64,000 nt of DNA from positions 36,274,378 through 36,338,377 of the forward strand of contig OZ007574.1 in NCBI GenBank assembly GCA_963931925.1, given 5' to 3'. Shown here one piece after another: positions 35,301 to 59,000 of the stretch; position 1 is the first letter of the stretch; each line of letters starts with the position of its first letter. Under the pieces are notes generated by a model. That model was given only the letters and a program-made list of their open reading frames with translations. It searched no databases and was not told the DNA's origin. Position numbers and translations under genes: made by a program. The DNA is from Onchidella celtica. Lineage: Eukaryota; Mollusca; Gastropoda; Systellommatophora; Onchidiidae.

Positions 35301-37564
35301 TTGGCTGCTGTTTAGGGGACCGTGCCATGTTACAGGGTAAACTGTAGAAGAGCAGTGAACACTACTCACTATGATCTCTATAACGGCTTAGTTATTAGAC
35401 TACGGTCTCCTAACAAGATCCAAAAACTTCCCACTTGGCTGTTGTTTAGGGGACCGTGGCATGTTACAGGGTAAACTGTAGATGAGCAGTGAACACTACT
35501 CAGTATGATATCTATAACGGCTTAGTTATTAGACTACGGTCTCCTAACAGCAATCACTCCAATATTAATGGGTCAATTAGCTATTGCCACTTTTAGGATT
35601 AAATGTCGTTTTCTCAAAATCTTGTTTTATGGGGGGTCGCTGACTTCAATTTATCAGAAATGTCTTGTCTTTTATTATATGTACAGAACTCAAAATGTCA
35701 TGTTGTCGACTTATTGTGGGTTTTCTCATGCACACTCACATACGTACAATGATCAAGTTTCTTCAAGATATTGTTCAACAATGTGTTCAAATTTTGTGTT
35801 CTTCAGATGGGGCTTTTGCATGCAATGTTCATTTCATGGAAAAGAGAACATATTTTGTTGGCACACAGTGAAACAAAGAGAATATAACTATCATACTATT
35901 ACAAGTAACAAAATATTCATAGGCTGCATATGAGCATTATATATCCAGAATCCAATGCTCTGTCCATTAATGAGACTAAATATTTTTTTAGAAAAGACTT
36001 CAATATTCAGGTTGCTTCTGCAGATAGGGACAATCATTATAATGTCATATTGGAAAGCCTGTTCACAATGTAAAGCCGAATTAAAAAACAAAATCAATAA
36101 AATATAATGAGACAGTCGGATTACATGTACCATAAAATGAATAATTAAGAGTGACTAACCCAGTCAATATCATTGGCTACGACAGCTTCAAGCAGCTCTC
36201 TGTACATCTGCCATACTCTGAGTTGGACTGTGCCACCCGGTACAAAGTCATTGCTTCTAATATCTGTGTGATCCTGTAGTTCTCCTGGATGCAATGAGAA
36301 ATGTAATGCATTACTTGATCACATAAAATATTTGCCCCCTCCTCACCCATCCACCCAAATAATCAACCCAACAACAATGCCATAATCAGACAGTGAAATA
36401 CTAATAAACAAAGAAAATCCCATCCAAATACAGTTTACTAATTACACATGAGATTACACTGAAGTGACCTCAGGATAAATATCCCAGCCAGCAACTCCAG
36501 CCATGTCAATCCAACAGATGTGACTGACCTCAAATTTGCTTGGGAATGACATGTGTTCCTATGCAGATCATACATTGGTTACAAAATTGCAGCACTGTTG
36601 GTTGATACAGGAAATCCATCCCTACAGTTAGCCTACCAACCCTATCAAAATCCAAAACAAATCTAACAGAGATTGACCTCGGGATGCTGGCTGGAATGAA
36701 CTCAATGTAAAGGGCTAATTAATTTTAAGGTACTTGATTGATTGTCTGGCAAACATGTCAGCCCGACAAATCCTCTTATGTCTCTTCCAATAGAATGATG
36801 GAAACCTCACATCATAGCCATCAATAGGTTCAACTAAAATCTACTAAAGCTTCTGGAACAATAAAAAAAAAACTTTTGAATTCCTGAATAGGCCTACCCT
36901 CCCAACCATAACAATCCTATTTTTGGGGGGTTTTTGTGTATAACTCTTTAATCCCATTTGGGAAATTTGCCTTTGTGCCATTGCAGCCCAGTTATAACAG
37001 GCTCGTCGTTGCCACAGTGCAGCGCCAGTCAGCAGGGGTATTTTTTTTCGGGGGGGGGGGGGGGGGGGGAGATGAGGGAGGAGGGGGAGGGAATATAGAT
37101 GTCAATTCCAGTTTGCTCATAGGAATGGCATTGTTCTGATGCAGGACTGCTGGTTAGGATGTCATGCCAACATCAGTCTGATATAGGAAATCTGCCAGTA
37201 CAGAACCCTGCGGAAATCCTATACCGTACAAATCTACAACAGATTGACACAGTAGGCCTACAGTGCAATGCCAATGGATGCTGACCCTGGGCACATTTAC
37301 AAAAACATGTTTCAGAGGACAAACAACTGAGAAATTACCATCATCAAGGTAGCTTAGTCTCTGAATGGACACTGGAATTCCTGTAGCAAACTCAAGTTCA
37401 TCCTTTAACTGGGCTACTGTCATATCATTATGAACATCATTTAGTGTAAATTTTTCTTCTGTTGCCTCCACAATGACGTGTATTGTAAATGCATCATGTC
37501 TTCGTTTATACTTCTTAGGTTTATCTTTCCCTCTCTTTGGAAAGGAGCTTTTGGACTTGCTCAT
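28974..37564 (-). CDS. ANKRD60: ANKRD60-like ubiquitin-domain ankyrin-repeat protein, nine exons
   Basis: Coding exons in transcript order: 37339-37564, 36160-36284, 34617-34782, 33832-33930, 32963-33102, 31986-32223, 31225-31270, 29935-30060, 28974-29256. All have GT-AG borders and matching phases, giving 482 aa and a TAG stop. Residues ~26-105 form a ubiquitin-like domain (DMTVAQLKDELEFATGIP, then FVPGGTVQLRVW), the arrangement known in vertebrate ANKRD60. About 148-245 hold ankyrin repeats (LCLAAHRGHEELVIRLIQSG; GKTPLHLSSATGYGEVV; HGNTALTVAERFG). The C-terminal tail is long, Lys/Glu-rich and likely helical, with three Y-[DE]-x-W-L motifs in exons 8 and 9. Human ANKRD60 is shorter (about 345 aa as I recall) and its function is not established. 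The gene is divergent from NDUFV2. Orthology is inferred from domain order and sequence. Confidence 0.85.
31300..31750. repeat. Minisatellite, about five ~80-95-bp units, in intron 6 of the ANKRD60-like gene
   Basis: The block CTCAAAGTCCTAATCATAGC recurs starting near 31319, 31413, 31507, 31588 and, degenerate, 31675, each followed by GTGTTGCTGCA and a TTCAAGTAATAAGCCTGG-like segment. The copies diverge progressively to the right. Confidence 0.85.
32303..32360. repeat. AAT trinucleotide microsatellite
   Basis: About 15 AAT units in intron 5 of the ANKRD60-like gene, abutting the tail of a SINE family A fragment. Confidence 0.9.
32361..32445 (-). repeat. SINE family A, 3' end fragment
   Basis: TTTAATCCCATTTGGGAAAT and the CAGTTACAACTGGAGCAG block match the 3' part of the copy at 47145-47592; the body and head are missing. 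Confidence 0.65.
32697..32838. repeat. Repeat family C copy, inverted
   Basis: The reverse complement shows the family order: ATTCCTGTGTAGATC, TGATGTAGGGAATCTGCC, TACAAATCTACTTC and a GGGACGCTGGCTGGG end, matching 36487-36713 and 37092-37295. Confidence 0.45.
35203..35740. mobile_element. TGTGAGTG MITE, copy 1
   Basis: The outer ~34 bp are perfect inverted repeats starting TGTGAGTGTGCATGAGAAAA. The interior holds a 134-bp direct duplication (units starting near 35291 and 35425, block AACTTCCAACTTGGCTGC). A second copy lies inverted at 50445-50985. TA flanks both ends here, inside an AT microsatellite, so the duplication length is uncertain. Located in intron 2 of the ANKRD60-like gene. Non-coding. 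Confidence 0.82.
36487..36713. repeat. Repeat family C copy
   Basis: It begins ATCCCAGCCAGCAACTCC and ends GGGATGCTGGCTGGAAT, so the ends are partly inverted. The interior has TGTTCCTATGCAGATC and AAAACAAATCTAACAGAG. It lies in the ANKRD60-like intron 1, next to another copy. Confidence 0.5.
36927..37060 (-). repeat. SINE family A, 3' half
   Basis: Contains TTTAATCCCATTTGGGAAAT, GCCTTTGTGCCATTGCAGCC and CCACAGTGCAGCGCC, then a T-run and a G-run of about 18, as in the 47145 copy. It is directly followed by a family C repeat. Confidence 0.7.
37092..37295. repeat. Repeat family C copy
   Basis: Contains CATAGGAATGGCATTGTTC, GATATAGGAAATCTGCC, CAAATCTACAACAGATTGAC and a GGATGCTG...CCTGGG end. 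Exon 1 of the ANKRD60-like gene follows about 44 bp away. Confidence 0.5.
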
Positions 37565-37952
37565 TATTCAATATCAATGTGTAGACTTAGATCTAGCTAG
37601 TGCCTCGAAGAGAACTTCGACGAGTTTCTAGATCTAGGCTAGATCTAGATCTAGAGTCCAGTCCACAAGTTCAAACATTTCACGTTTAATTTTTCGAACA
37701 CTGAAATAGCAAAACTCCCAAAACAATACTGTCACAGCTCGGACAAAAGAAACTTGATCTGCAATGTCATGCTCATGCAGTGAATCAAATACAAGTTGCT
37801 ACAGGACTCATTACAAGATTTCCATATCATAAGGCCACCATGTTGTTTACGGCTGCTAGGGAAATCGGTTTTATCAAGGGGAATAAGCACAAATTACTAT
37901 TCCTTGACCGGAAGTAGGTGAAGGTCGTCAACTCGAGTAGAAAATATCAACT
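37565..37952. promoter_or_regulatory. Presumed bidirectional promoter of NDUFV2 and the ANKRD60-like gene
   Basis: Only 388 bp separate the two start codons. ACCGGAAGT at 37907-37915 is a consensus ETS/GABP (NRF-2) site, 38 bp before the NDUFV2 ATG; GABP is a known regulator of nuclear respiratory-chain genes. GGCCACCATGTTG near 37834 resembles a YY1 site on the other strand. Near the ANKRD60-like end are overlapping CTAGATCTAGA palindromes (about 37625-37660). No clear TATA box is visible. Transcription starts are inferred, not seen. Confidence 0.6.
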
Positions 37953-51459
<13,507 letters not shown>

Positions 51460-52029
51460 AAATATTTAGGTTTAAGTAGACTTTTTCGCTGTTGAATGCA
51501 AATGTTTATTTACAGTCTCGGTTCAGGATTAGATTGAAAGCAAAAAGATTTAAATCAGTTTTGTGGATATTCCAGCAAGTGGAGTCCCTGAACATTTACA
51601 GAAATGCCTGAGTGCAGAAGTTGTTCTAACTGATCTATAGTCAAATTTGTTTAGAACTATTTTTAATGAGTGCAAGGTGTAACTTCAAATGATGTACTGT
51701 ACATAGCTGTTGTGTGTGAGAATGTGAAATGTTTAGAAGGTCAGATAATAAAGATGATTTTGAATGATTCAATTATAATTTGTGGTTGTAATATTGAGAG
51801 GGTCAAATTAAACTCCTGGCATCAATGAAAATGGGGGGGAAAAAAAAAAGGGAAGTAACATTACCACTGCAAGATATTTCCAGATAAAAGTGCTTTAATA
51901 ATTTGCAATATAAATGTAAATTAAATGGACCCAGAAATCACAAACCATCAGTCATACTACAAATGTTCAAAGCCTTGCATACTGGACAGTGAGGCAGATA
52001 ATACATGCATAATGTCTTAACAACTGATT
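51460..52029 (+). other. NDUFV2 3' UTR and polyadenylation signal
   Basis: AATAAA at 51747-51752 lies 288 bp after the stop codon with no competing canonical signal before it; cleavage is expected about 15-25 bp downstream. Nothing coding is visible between it and the retrotransposon that starts near 52046. Confidence 0.65.
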
Positions 52030-52045
52030 TCCAGGAAATCTAGTA

Positions 52046-53278
52046 CCATTGGTACCATTGGCCCTTTTCGTCTTTGCAGACGGTCAGAGCAGCTTCTAAA
52101 TGTCAATGTTGGAGTCGTGAGCAACTCCTCTCGTGGCTGATCAGGCCAATGTTTGAATTACACGGCCGCTGACAATATGAGCAGGACAAGTACTGTTGTG
52201 TGGTTGCTGGGTTAGCAGCTAGCTTCCTGTCCTGCCGTTTTTGTTCTTGTTTTGTCTGTTGTGACTGCTTGTACCTCCGAGCACCCCTCCTCACATCTCC
52301 TCTCCATGTGGTTCGGTCTACAGCAATGATTTCCCAGCCTTCTGGCAACTCGAAGTCACCTAGTGATGATTTGCACAGATCTTTATATCGGAGCTTGGGT
52401 CTGCCTCTTGCTCTGTGACCCTCCCTCAGCTCGCCATACAGCACTTGTTTTGGGAGGCGGTGATCATCCATCCTTTTCACATGGCCTAACCAGTGAAGTC
52501 TCCTCATTCGTAAGATCGTTTGCACTGATAGAACTTGTGCCTTTCTCAATACATCTGTATTTGGGACCTTATCTTGCCACTTGATGTTGAGGATTTTCCG
52601 TAGGCATCTGAGATGAAACGTGTTCAGCCTTTTTTCTTGTTTTGAGTAGGTGGTCCAAGTCTCACATCCATATAAGAGGCTGGTCAACACACATGCTTGA
52701 TAGACCAGAATCTTGGTCTTTGTTGTGAGGTGTTTATTGTTCCAGACCCTTTTGAACAGTTTTCCGAAAGTTGTGGCTGCTTTCCCGACTCTCATGTTAA
52801 TTTCTTCATCTAGGGAGAGTGTTGCAGTGATTGTTGACCCCAGATATGTGAAAGATTCAGCATTTTTCAATTTATCTCCATTTAGGTAGATGCTTGGAGG
52901 TACACATGTTCCTTGTGCGACTATTTCTGTCTTCTTCACACTGATGATTAAAGAGAAGAGCTCGCATGCACGTGCTAGTCGATCCATCAAATTCTGGAGT
53001 GTTTCGTTGTCATGTGCGACGATAGCTGCATCGTCTGCAAACAGGAGTTCGCGCAGAAGGACCTCAACTGTTTTTGTCTTTGCTTTGAGTCTTGATAGGT
53101 TGAACAGGGAGCCGTCCAGTCTTGTCCTGATGTAGATGCCTTCAGTGCTTTCGCTAAACGCATGGTGGAGGAGTGCTACGAAGTAGATGCCGAACAGGGT
53201 TGGTGCTAGTACACATCCTTGTTTTACTCCATTTTTTATGTCGAACTTTTCTGAGATGTTTCCATCGAACTGTATACA
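52046..53278 (-). mobile_element. RTE-like non-LTR retrotransposon, copy 2, 5'-truncated
   Basis: A 16-bp target-site duplication TCCAGGAAATCTAGTA flanks it at 52030-52045 and 53279-53294, so both ends are exact. It is a sibling of copy 1 at 1203-5432 (same motifs, similar 3' end), truncated within the reverse transcriptase palm. The 3' end is a short ATGGTACC-type duplication. It lies between the convergent NDUFV2 and NUDCD1 genes, on the NUDCD1 strand. Confidence 0.92.
52103..53278 (-). pseudogene. Reverse transcriptase, C-terminal two thirds
   Basis: An uninterrupted frame starting in the element at CIQFDGNISEKFD, followed by GVKQGCVLAPTLFGIYF, ELLFADDAAIVAHDNE (catalytic DD), TYLGSTITAT, YGCETWTTYSK, RRLHWLGHVKRMD and RARGRPKLRYKD. 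It ends with an intact CCHC finger C-x2-C-x12-H-x3-C (CSYC...HERSC). The open frame extends 26 codons upstream into flanking DNA to a chance Met at 53356. Missing: endonuclease and RT fingers, including the first catalytic Asp. It serves as the template for judging what copy 1 lost at its C-terminus. Confidence 0.9.
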
Positions 53279-53483
53279 TCCAGGAAATCTAGTAGTCAAA
53301 TAGCGAAAACCCCTCTGCTCCCGTTTCAAATTCTGGAATATCTGAATACATTGCAAATGAATGTTTTATCATTGCCTATTACATGAAAACCTAAAAACAA
53401 TGATTAATACATTAGAAAGTTCTAATGTTCTAGATAGCAATCCTCAGTAATCTGATTTGATGGTATGGATGGTTGATGGGCAC

Positions 53484-53603
53484 TTCTGGTAAGTTTTCTT
53501 CTGTTCTATCATTCTGTTAGATACTGTCTTGTCTTATCTTGCTTCTTCTTAGCACAGTGTGGCCTTGATCGTGTCGACACATTTTCTCTAAACTCAAACT
53601 GAT
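53484..53603 (+). repeat. SINE family B, 3' domain
   Basis: Contains TTCTTCTGTTCTATCATTCT, ATCGTGTCGACACATTTTC and CTAAACTCAAACTGATCTGA, aligned with 23895-24022 and 25145-25403. Confidence 0.6.
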
Positions 53604-53886
53604 CTGATGGCATGGTAACTAATTAAAAGACACATAAACATAATAGTCATATAATGTGTATCTTTTCATTCACAAATAAATTCTTATAAGAATTGTCTGA
53701 ACCTCCCTACATGAATGTGCATCCTCATAGAAACCACTGCTTTTGTTATTCATGTTCTACTACAGGTTATAGAAAAACATCTGCAAAAACTATTCACTGC
53801 TAAACGGCAAAAAGTTCAAATCTCAACATTTTGGATTAACTAATATGGTAACATACTGTTTCTATTGCAAAACATTTAATGACATA

Positions 53887-54708
53887 CAGTCGAGCACGGA
53901 AAACTCAAATTCTTTGGGGTGGCTTCATCTACTAGTTTGCCGAATTTCGAGGAAAACGTGAAGCATTAATCATGAGGTATTATTATTCTATATTCAAGGA
54001 AAATAATACAACTGACAAGCTTGTACCATGAATTACATGTACCTCCTTTAATCCCCCCCCCCCTTTTCCCTTGGTTAGTTGAAAGAGAAGCAAGTATTAC
54101 TATTAAACTGACGCACGTGGCGACAGTGGCACACGGCCATGTGTCCAAAAGCTTTTTTTTCTCTTCTGGAAGTGCTTTGGTAAGGACCATTTCCAAGTCA
54201 AGCTCAACAGCGATAAAATAAACTGAAGGGCGAACACAACTCACCATTCTTCCCTGTTCTGCTTTTACTCCCGTTTCGTACGGCAGCAGTTCCTTTTTTT
54301 TCTTTCTATTGGGGTATGAGTGTGGGACGAACACCCTTCCTCTTCCTCCTTCTCTCCCCTCCCCCCCCTCCCCCCCCCCCAAGGTTATTTCCTGCCTGAA
54401 TTGGTCGTCTCAGGTATTTTAGTCGCCGTTTTTACCTAGGGGAGGGGGCGACTGTACACACTATCCTGCCACCACTAGGCTATGGTACAGCTAATCGAGT
54501 GAAGTTCCTGGCGTTCGTTTTTCTTCTTTTCTACTTCTAGGCTACTTGGATCACACTCGCAGCAGGAAAACTGGTTCGACGAATCAGTGTCACAGTTTGA
54601 GGTTCGCGTGAAATAACTACAAAGAATATTGAGAAATAAAATCGGGACCTAGATCTCTGTTCGTGGGATCCGTGATTTTGACTTGGGTGAGTTTCGCGTG
54701 CTCAACTG
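53887..54708. mobile_element. Tigger/pogo-like MITE 2
   Basis: Ends CAGTCGAGCACGGAAAACTC and the inverted match ending GAGTTTCGCGTGCTCAACTG, each next to TA (53885-53886, 54709-54710). The interior of 822 bp has C-runs and no transposase. The end sequence differs from the element at 5549-6194, so it is a different family. Confidence 0.78.
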
Positions 54709-54710
54709 TA

Positions 54711-56050
54711 CTTGGACCTATCTGAAACATGAGTAACAAAGTTGGGGTGACCAGGAAAACTACCAAATCTAAAAAAATAATGCAAAACTCATCACTTTGT
54801 TACTCTGTATAATTATAGTACAATAATGGTGTAATGGCAACGAGGTGATAATAGCAACAGCACAAGAAAAGTGTGGGAATCCTTCTCTTTTCATATTAAG
54901 GCCATATAATTTAAATGTTGGTCCCTGTTCTATTGGACAAACAAGTAATATCTATGATCATTAGTCCTTCACCACAATGTAAAGGAGTACAGTGTATTAT
55001 ATTTTTATAATTTTATATTATTATGTACATGATGCAACTCCTGTACAACAAAGTATTTCATCATCATCTTTTCTCTCCTAAACTGGTTTGTAATCCATTT
55101 TACTAAACAGTATCAACTTCACTTAATCTGACTATGCTGATGGTACATCTGTGATGGGAAGGTCACTTTTTTTCTTCGAAAATTCATAGAGCCACATTCC
55201 CACTTCATTTTGAATTTTAAGGATCCACTCAGAACATTAAATTATCAGAATTTATTATTGCACTTGTGGCATAGTTACACACCTATGTTGATCACTAAGG
55301 TCACAAAGCTAGGCCTTCTCAACAGATGCAGATGTGCTGTTAGTGTTAAGCTGGGAAAGCACATATTGTTCTCATTAATTATGCTTATCCTTTTCTTCTT
55401 TGAACTTAGCTCAAACTAATTCAAGAACCATTTATAACATTTTTAACTTTTTAAGATAGATCTAACCTTTGTCATGACAACAGCAGTTGAAAAGTAAAGA
55501 ATATATACCTTTGCTACTTAAATTATCACTGCATTAATTAATTTTAGATTTCATATCGAATTACACTAACAGCTGCAAGTATACAGCTGAACTATACAAA
55601 GAAGAGTCTGCAAAATGAGTAAGGGACGCAGTGTTCTTGAAACCACATCCAAGTCCTACAGCTTTTCTATTTTGCAAAGTCACAAATATCCATCAAAGAA
55701 GAATGTGAATTTGCATAAAGAAAGATCTCTTCACACATTATACACATGGGTTCCCAGCATGAAAAGTGCCAAAACAAGCAAACAGTTACTTCTGCCCAAA
55801 ACTGAAATGTACCCACCACTTACTTGTGTAATTTTTTCTACACCCCAACAGAGTTCTGATTACTTGGAGCAGCTCATAGTAAATTATGTCAGGGGTAACT
55901 GTAATCTCTCATGCCAACATTAAACTGCACTCTGCCATATTTGCATTCTTTCTTTTTCTCTTTCTTTTGTCTCTTGAAAAACATCAATGCATTTTATACT
56001 GTACAGACTTTTTTTTGCACAACATTCATACATTTCTGTACTTTGACTAA
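54711..56050. other. Intergenic / NUDCD1 3' region, no further gene recognised
   Basis: AT-rich. The plus-strand frame at 55615-55923 (102 codons) has no domain or supporting context and lies antisense in the likely NUDCD1 3' UTR; I do not call it. Confidence 0.4.
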
Positions 56051-59000
56051 TCAATCATCTGACTTCATCACATACACAAGAATTTTCTGCTCTGTTGCCA
56101 CAAATATTTTGGAATTTGTGACTCTGATGCCCATAATTGAATTCGGGGTTGCATCCAGGGTCAACACCTGTTGCTTGGCTACACTGCTGACCTGCTGTCC
56201 TGTCTTTCTGTTGCGAAGTGGTGTCATAACTGAAACATTCTGTCTGTACAGATAAAGATGGCGCTGAGCATCCGCAATCACTGCCACTGACATATCTGGC
56301 GAACATGAACAGAAGCGCCGCTGTTGTTTTGATGCCATGACATAGCCAAAGGCATTCAACACACCAATATGTTCCCACGGACACTTATCTGATGCAACAT
56401 CCTCTTTTGCTTGCCACAGAAATCCATCCACATCATGTCGTAAACACATAGCAGGCATTTGGTTGGAGTCTGTTATCGCAGTAAATAGGAACTGATTGCT
56501 GGCAATAACCTGAAATACACAAAAGTTACTGATAAAAGAATGTATGGCCCAAATTCTTCCATATAATAACTGATCGCTTTACTCAGTTCATTTGAGATGC
56601 TTCAATTTTCATTTCTGCCATTGACCTACTCGTATTTAGATTTCAAAAGCTTCGGTTGATATCTAGCTACCATAAGCACAGCATCTTTTTCCTCTTTCAA
56701 ACTGTTTCCCTTGACAGGTAGAAGTGTCCTGTATCCCACTGGGTAACAATTTGAATCATTTCAACCCTTTTACATTTTCCAAACCCTGTCCATATTTCAC
56801 TGTGTATGCAAAGGCAAGTGCTTTGCATATATATGAAAAGAATTTCTTTTTAGTACCTTATGTGTGATTGCATGAGTTTCTCCATCCACTCTCATTATAA
56901 TAATTCCATCCTCATCGACCGCATCACACTCCTCCAGCATCTGGGAGTTAAAGGGCTTGTCTTTCTCCTCCGGGTTAGGATTCTGTATAAGAGAAGTACA
57001 TGTATTATGAATTTCAGATGTGAAATTTTTGAATGATAGTAAATGGGATAACACTTCAATGTGACACTGGGTCTCTCTATCAATGAAGTTGCTCAAAGCA
57101 CAGATGCATGGTGGCATTAGGCCTAACAGGTTAGTAAAACATTTAACATTGCCTGTTGACAACAAATTTACAAATACAATATTCTCACAATATGGAAATT
57201 CTTGTCCCTTTTTTTTCAACTAGTGCTCAACTTCATCGTAAGATCAATTTCCTTTGCACCACATACAAACTCGGTAAACGCACATTGTTGATTTAAATGC
57301 AAAAATGATAAATAACAAAAGCTCACCCAGTCCTCTGAGGTCAAGTGAGCCAGCCTGTCATGCACAGCATCAATCTGTTCTGGGGTCATCATCAGCTCCC
57401 CTCGTTTGTCCCCAACCACGACCACTGGCCACAAGGCTTCCTCCGCTTTCTGAAGACTTATCTCTAACCTTTCAACAAAATAATACACATTTAAATTTCA
57501 TTGCTTGTAGAATCAGGGTCAAATAGCATGCAGGAATGAATTCCTCGACAAAATACAATTTTATATCCACATTTAATGAAAATTTAATGTAAAATTAGGG
57601 TGAAACGGCTTGCAGGAATGAATTGCCAATTCCAACATGTAATTATGTCAACGTCAGATTTCGAGTATGCACTCTCAATATCCCGACCGATTGAATTTCT
57701 GAATAATCCTTTGAAATAATGAATTTTTGTAATTCAAATACAGAATCGCTCATGAACACAATGAATTCTCTCAACATTAATCTCATTCAATCAAGATATC
57801 AAATCCATATCTGCCACAACTACTGAATATAAAAATTAAAAAAATCACTACCTTCGCCCTTCAAGTGACCAAGTACTTGAGTCCACTTCTACACGAGCAT
57901 GCAGATCACCCTTGATCATTTCTACACCATTTTTGACTGCAACCTCCAGACGACTGCCAGAGATCTCCACATTAAGGTTTGCTTTGGTCAGTCCCTCAGG
58001 TATTGTCACATGAACAGTCAAATCTGTGCTGCTCTGACTCCAAGTGTAAAGAGATCTGGTGGCTAATAGGCAGAAACATAATCATTGTGATATATGAATA
58101 AACAATAAATCTAGAATTTATGTGTTACTGCACTTATGATTTTCCCCTTGCACCTGTAATTCCAGACAGGCTTCTTCTCTTCAAATGCCGGATCTGGAAC
58201 AGATATCCACGATGATGGTTCGCCACTCATTCCTCCGCTCGGATGCTCTCTAAAAGCCCATAATGAGAAAAACAGAGTTTTTGTTTCAGTGGAAAACCAC
58301 ATCTTTTCTGTCACTGTAGAAAACTCTCAAACTTCTTTTTCAGGAAGTTACACCTTCATAAAAACAAGGCAGCTCAGAAGGAAAGTGGAGGTTTATACAA
58401 GTGACAATTATGCTAAACTGTCAACTTACTGACGAAATATCATAAAACCACAGAAAAAGTGTGGGGTCGCAGCAGGGCTATAAGCAACGCCAAAATTGGG
58501 CAAAAAGAAAAAGTTGTATGTAGCAAAGCCCTGCACAAGAAGTAATACCCAAACGATACAATGCAAACTAAAAGAGAAGACAGAAAATCGTCAATATTTT
58601 GGCTGTCGCTCGAAGTGATAAGCTTCCATACATTGGCAGACGGATGTGCTTTTGTGCTGCTAACCAAGCAAGAACTCGCAGATAAAGCCACATATTCTGT
58701 TTATATTCTATAAATTTCCTATTAAAATTTTTTATTGTTCAATTGTTTTATTATTCAATTGTTTTCTGTTCCATTTTTTTTTTCTGTTGTTTGTTTCTTC
58801 TTTTTTTTTCTTGACAAAGGCGACAGCCGAAATACTGAGGATTTTCTGTCTTCTCTTTTAGTTTGCATTGTATCGTTTGGGTATTACTTCTTACGCAGGG
58901 CTTTGCTACACATACAACTTTTTCTCTTTGCTCAATTTTGACATTGTCAACTTACTGTTGATGCAAAAATGAGTTCAGCTAATTCAAATTCAACCCCTTT

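Noticed and set aside
55615-55923. 102-codon plus-strand frame antisense to the NUDCD1 3' region
   Set aside because: No domain, no neighbours on that strand, and low-complexity Ser/Lys composition.
56055-56384. Second minus-strand frame overlapping the NUDCD1 last exon
   Set aside because: It is the out-of-phase shadow of the conserved NUDCD1 reading.
58140-58255. Possible extra NUDCD1 exon (reading GGMSGEPSSWISVPDP)
   Set aside because: Its donor phase does not fit the next exon, human NUDCD1 has no counterpart, and the DNA matches the 3' end of the retrotransposon at 60200-60300.
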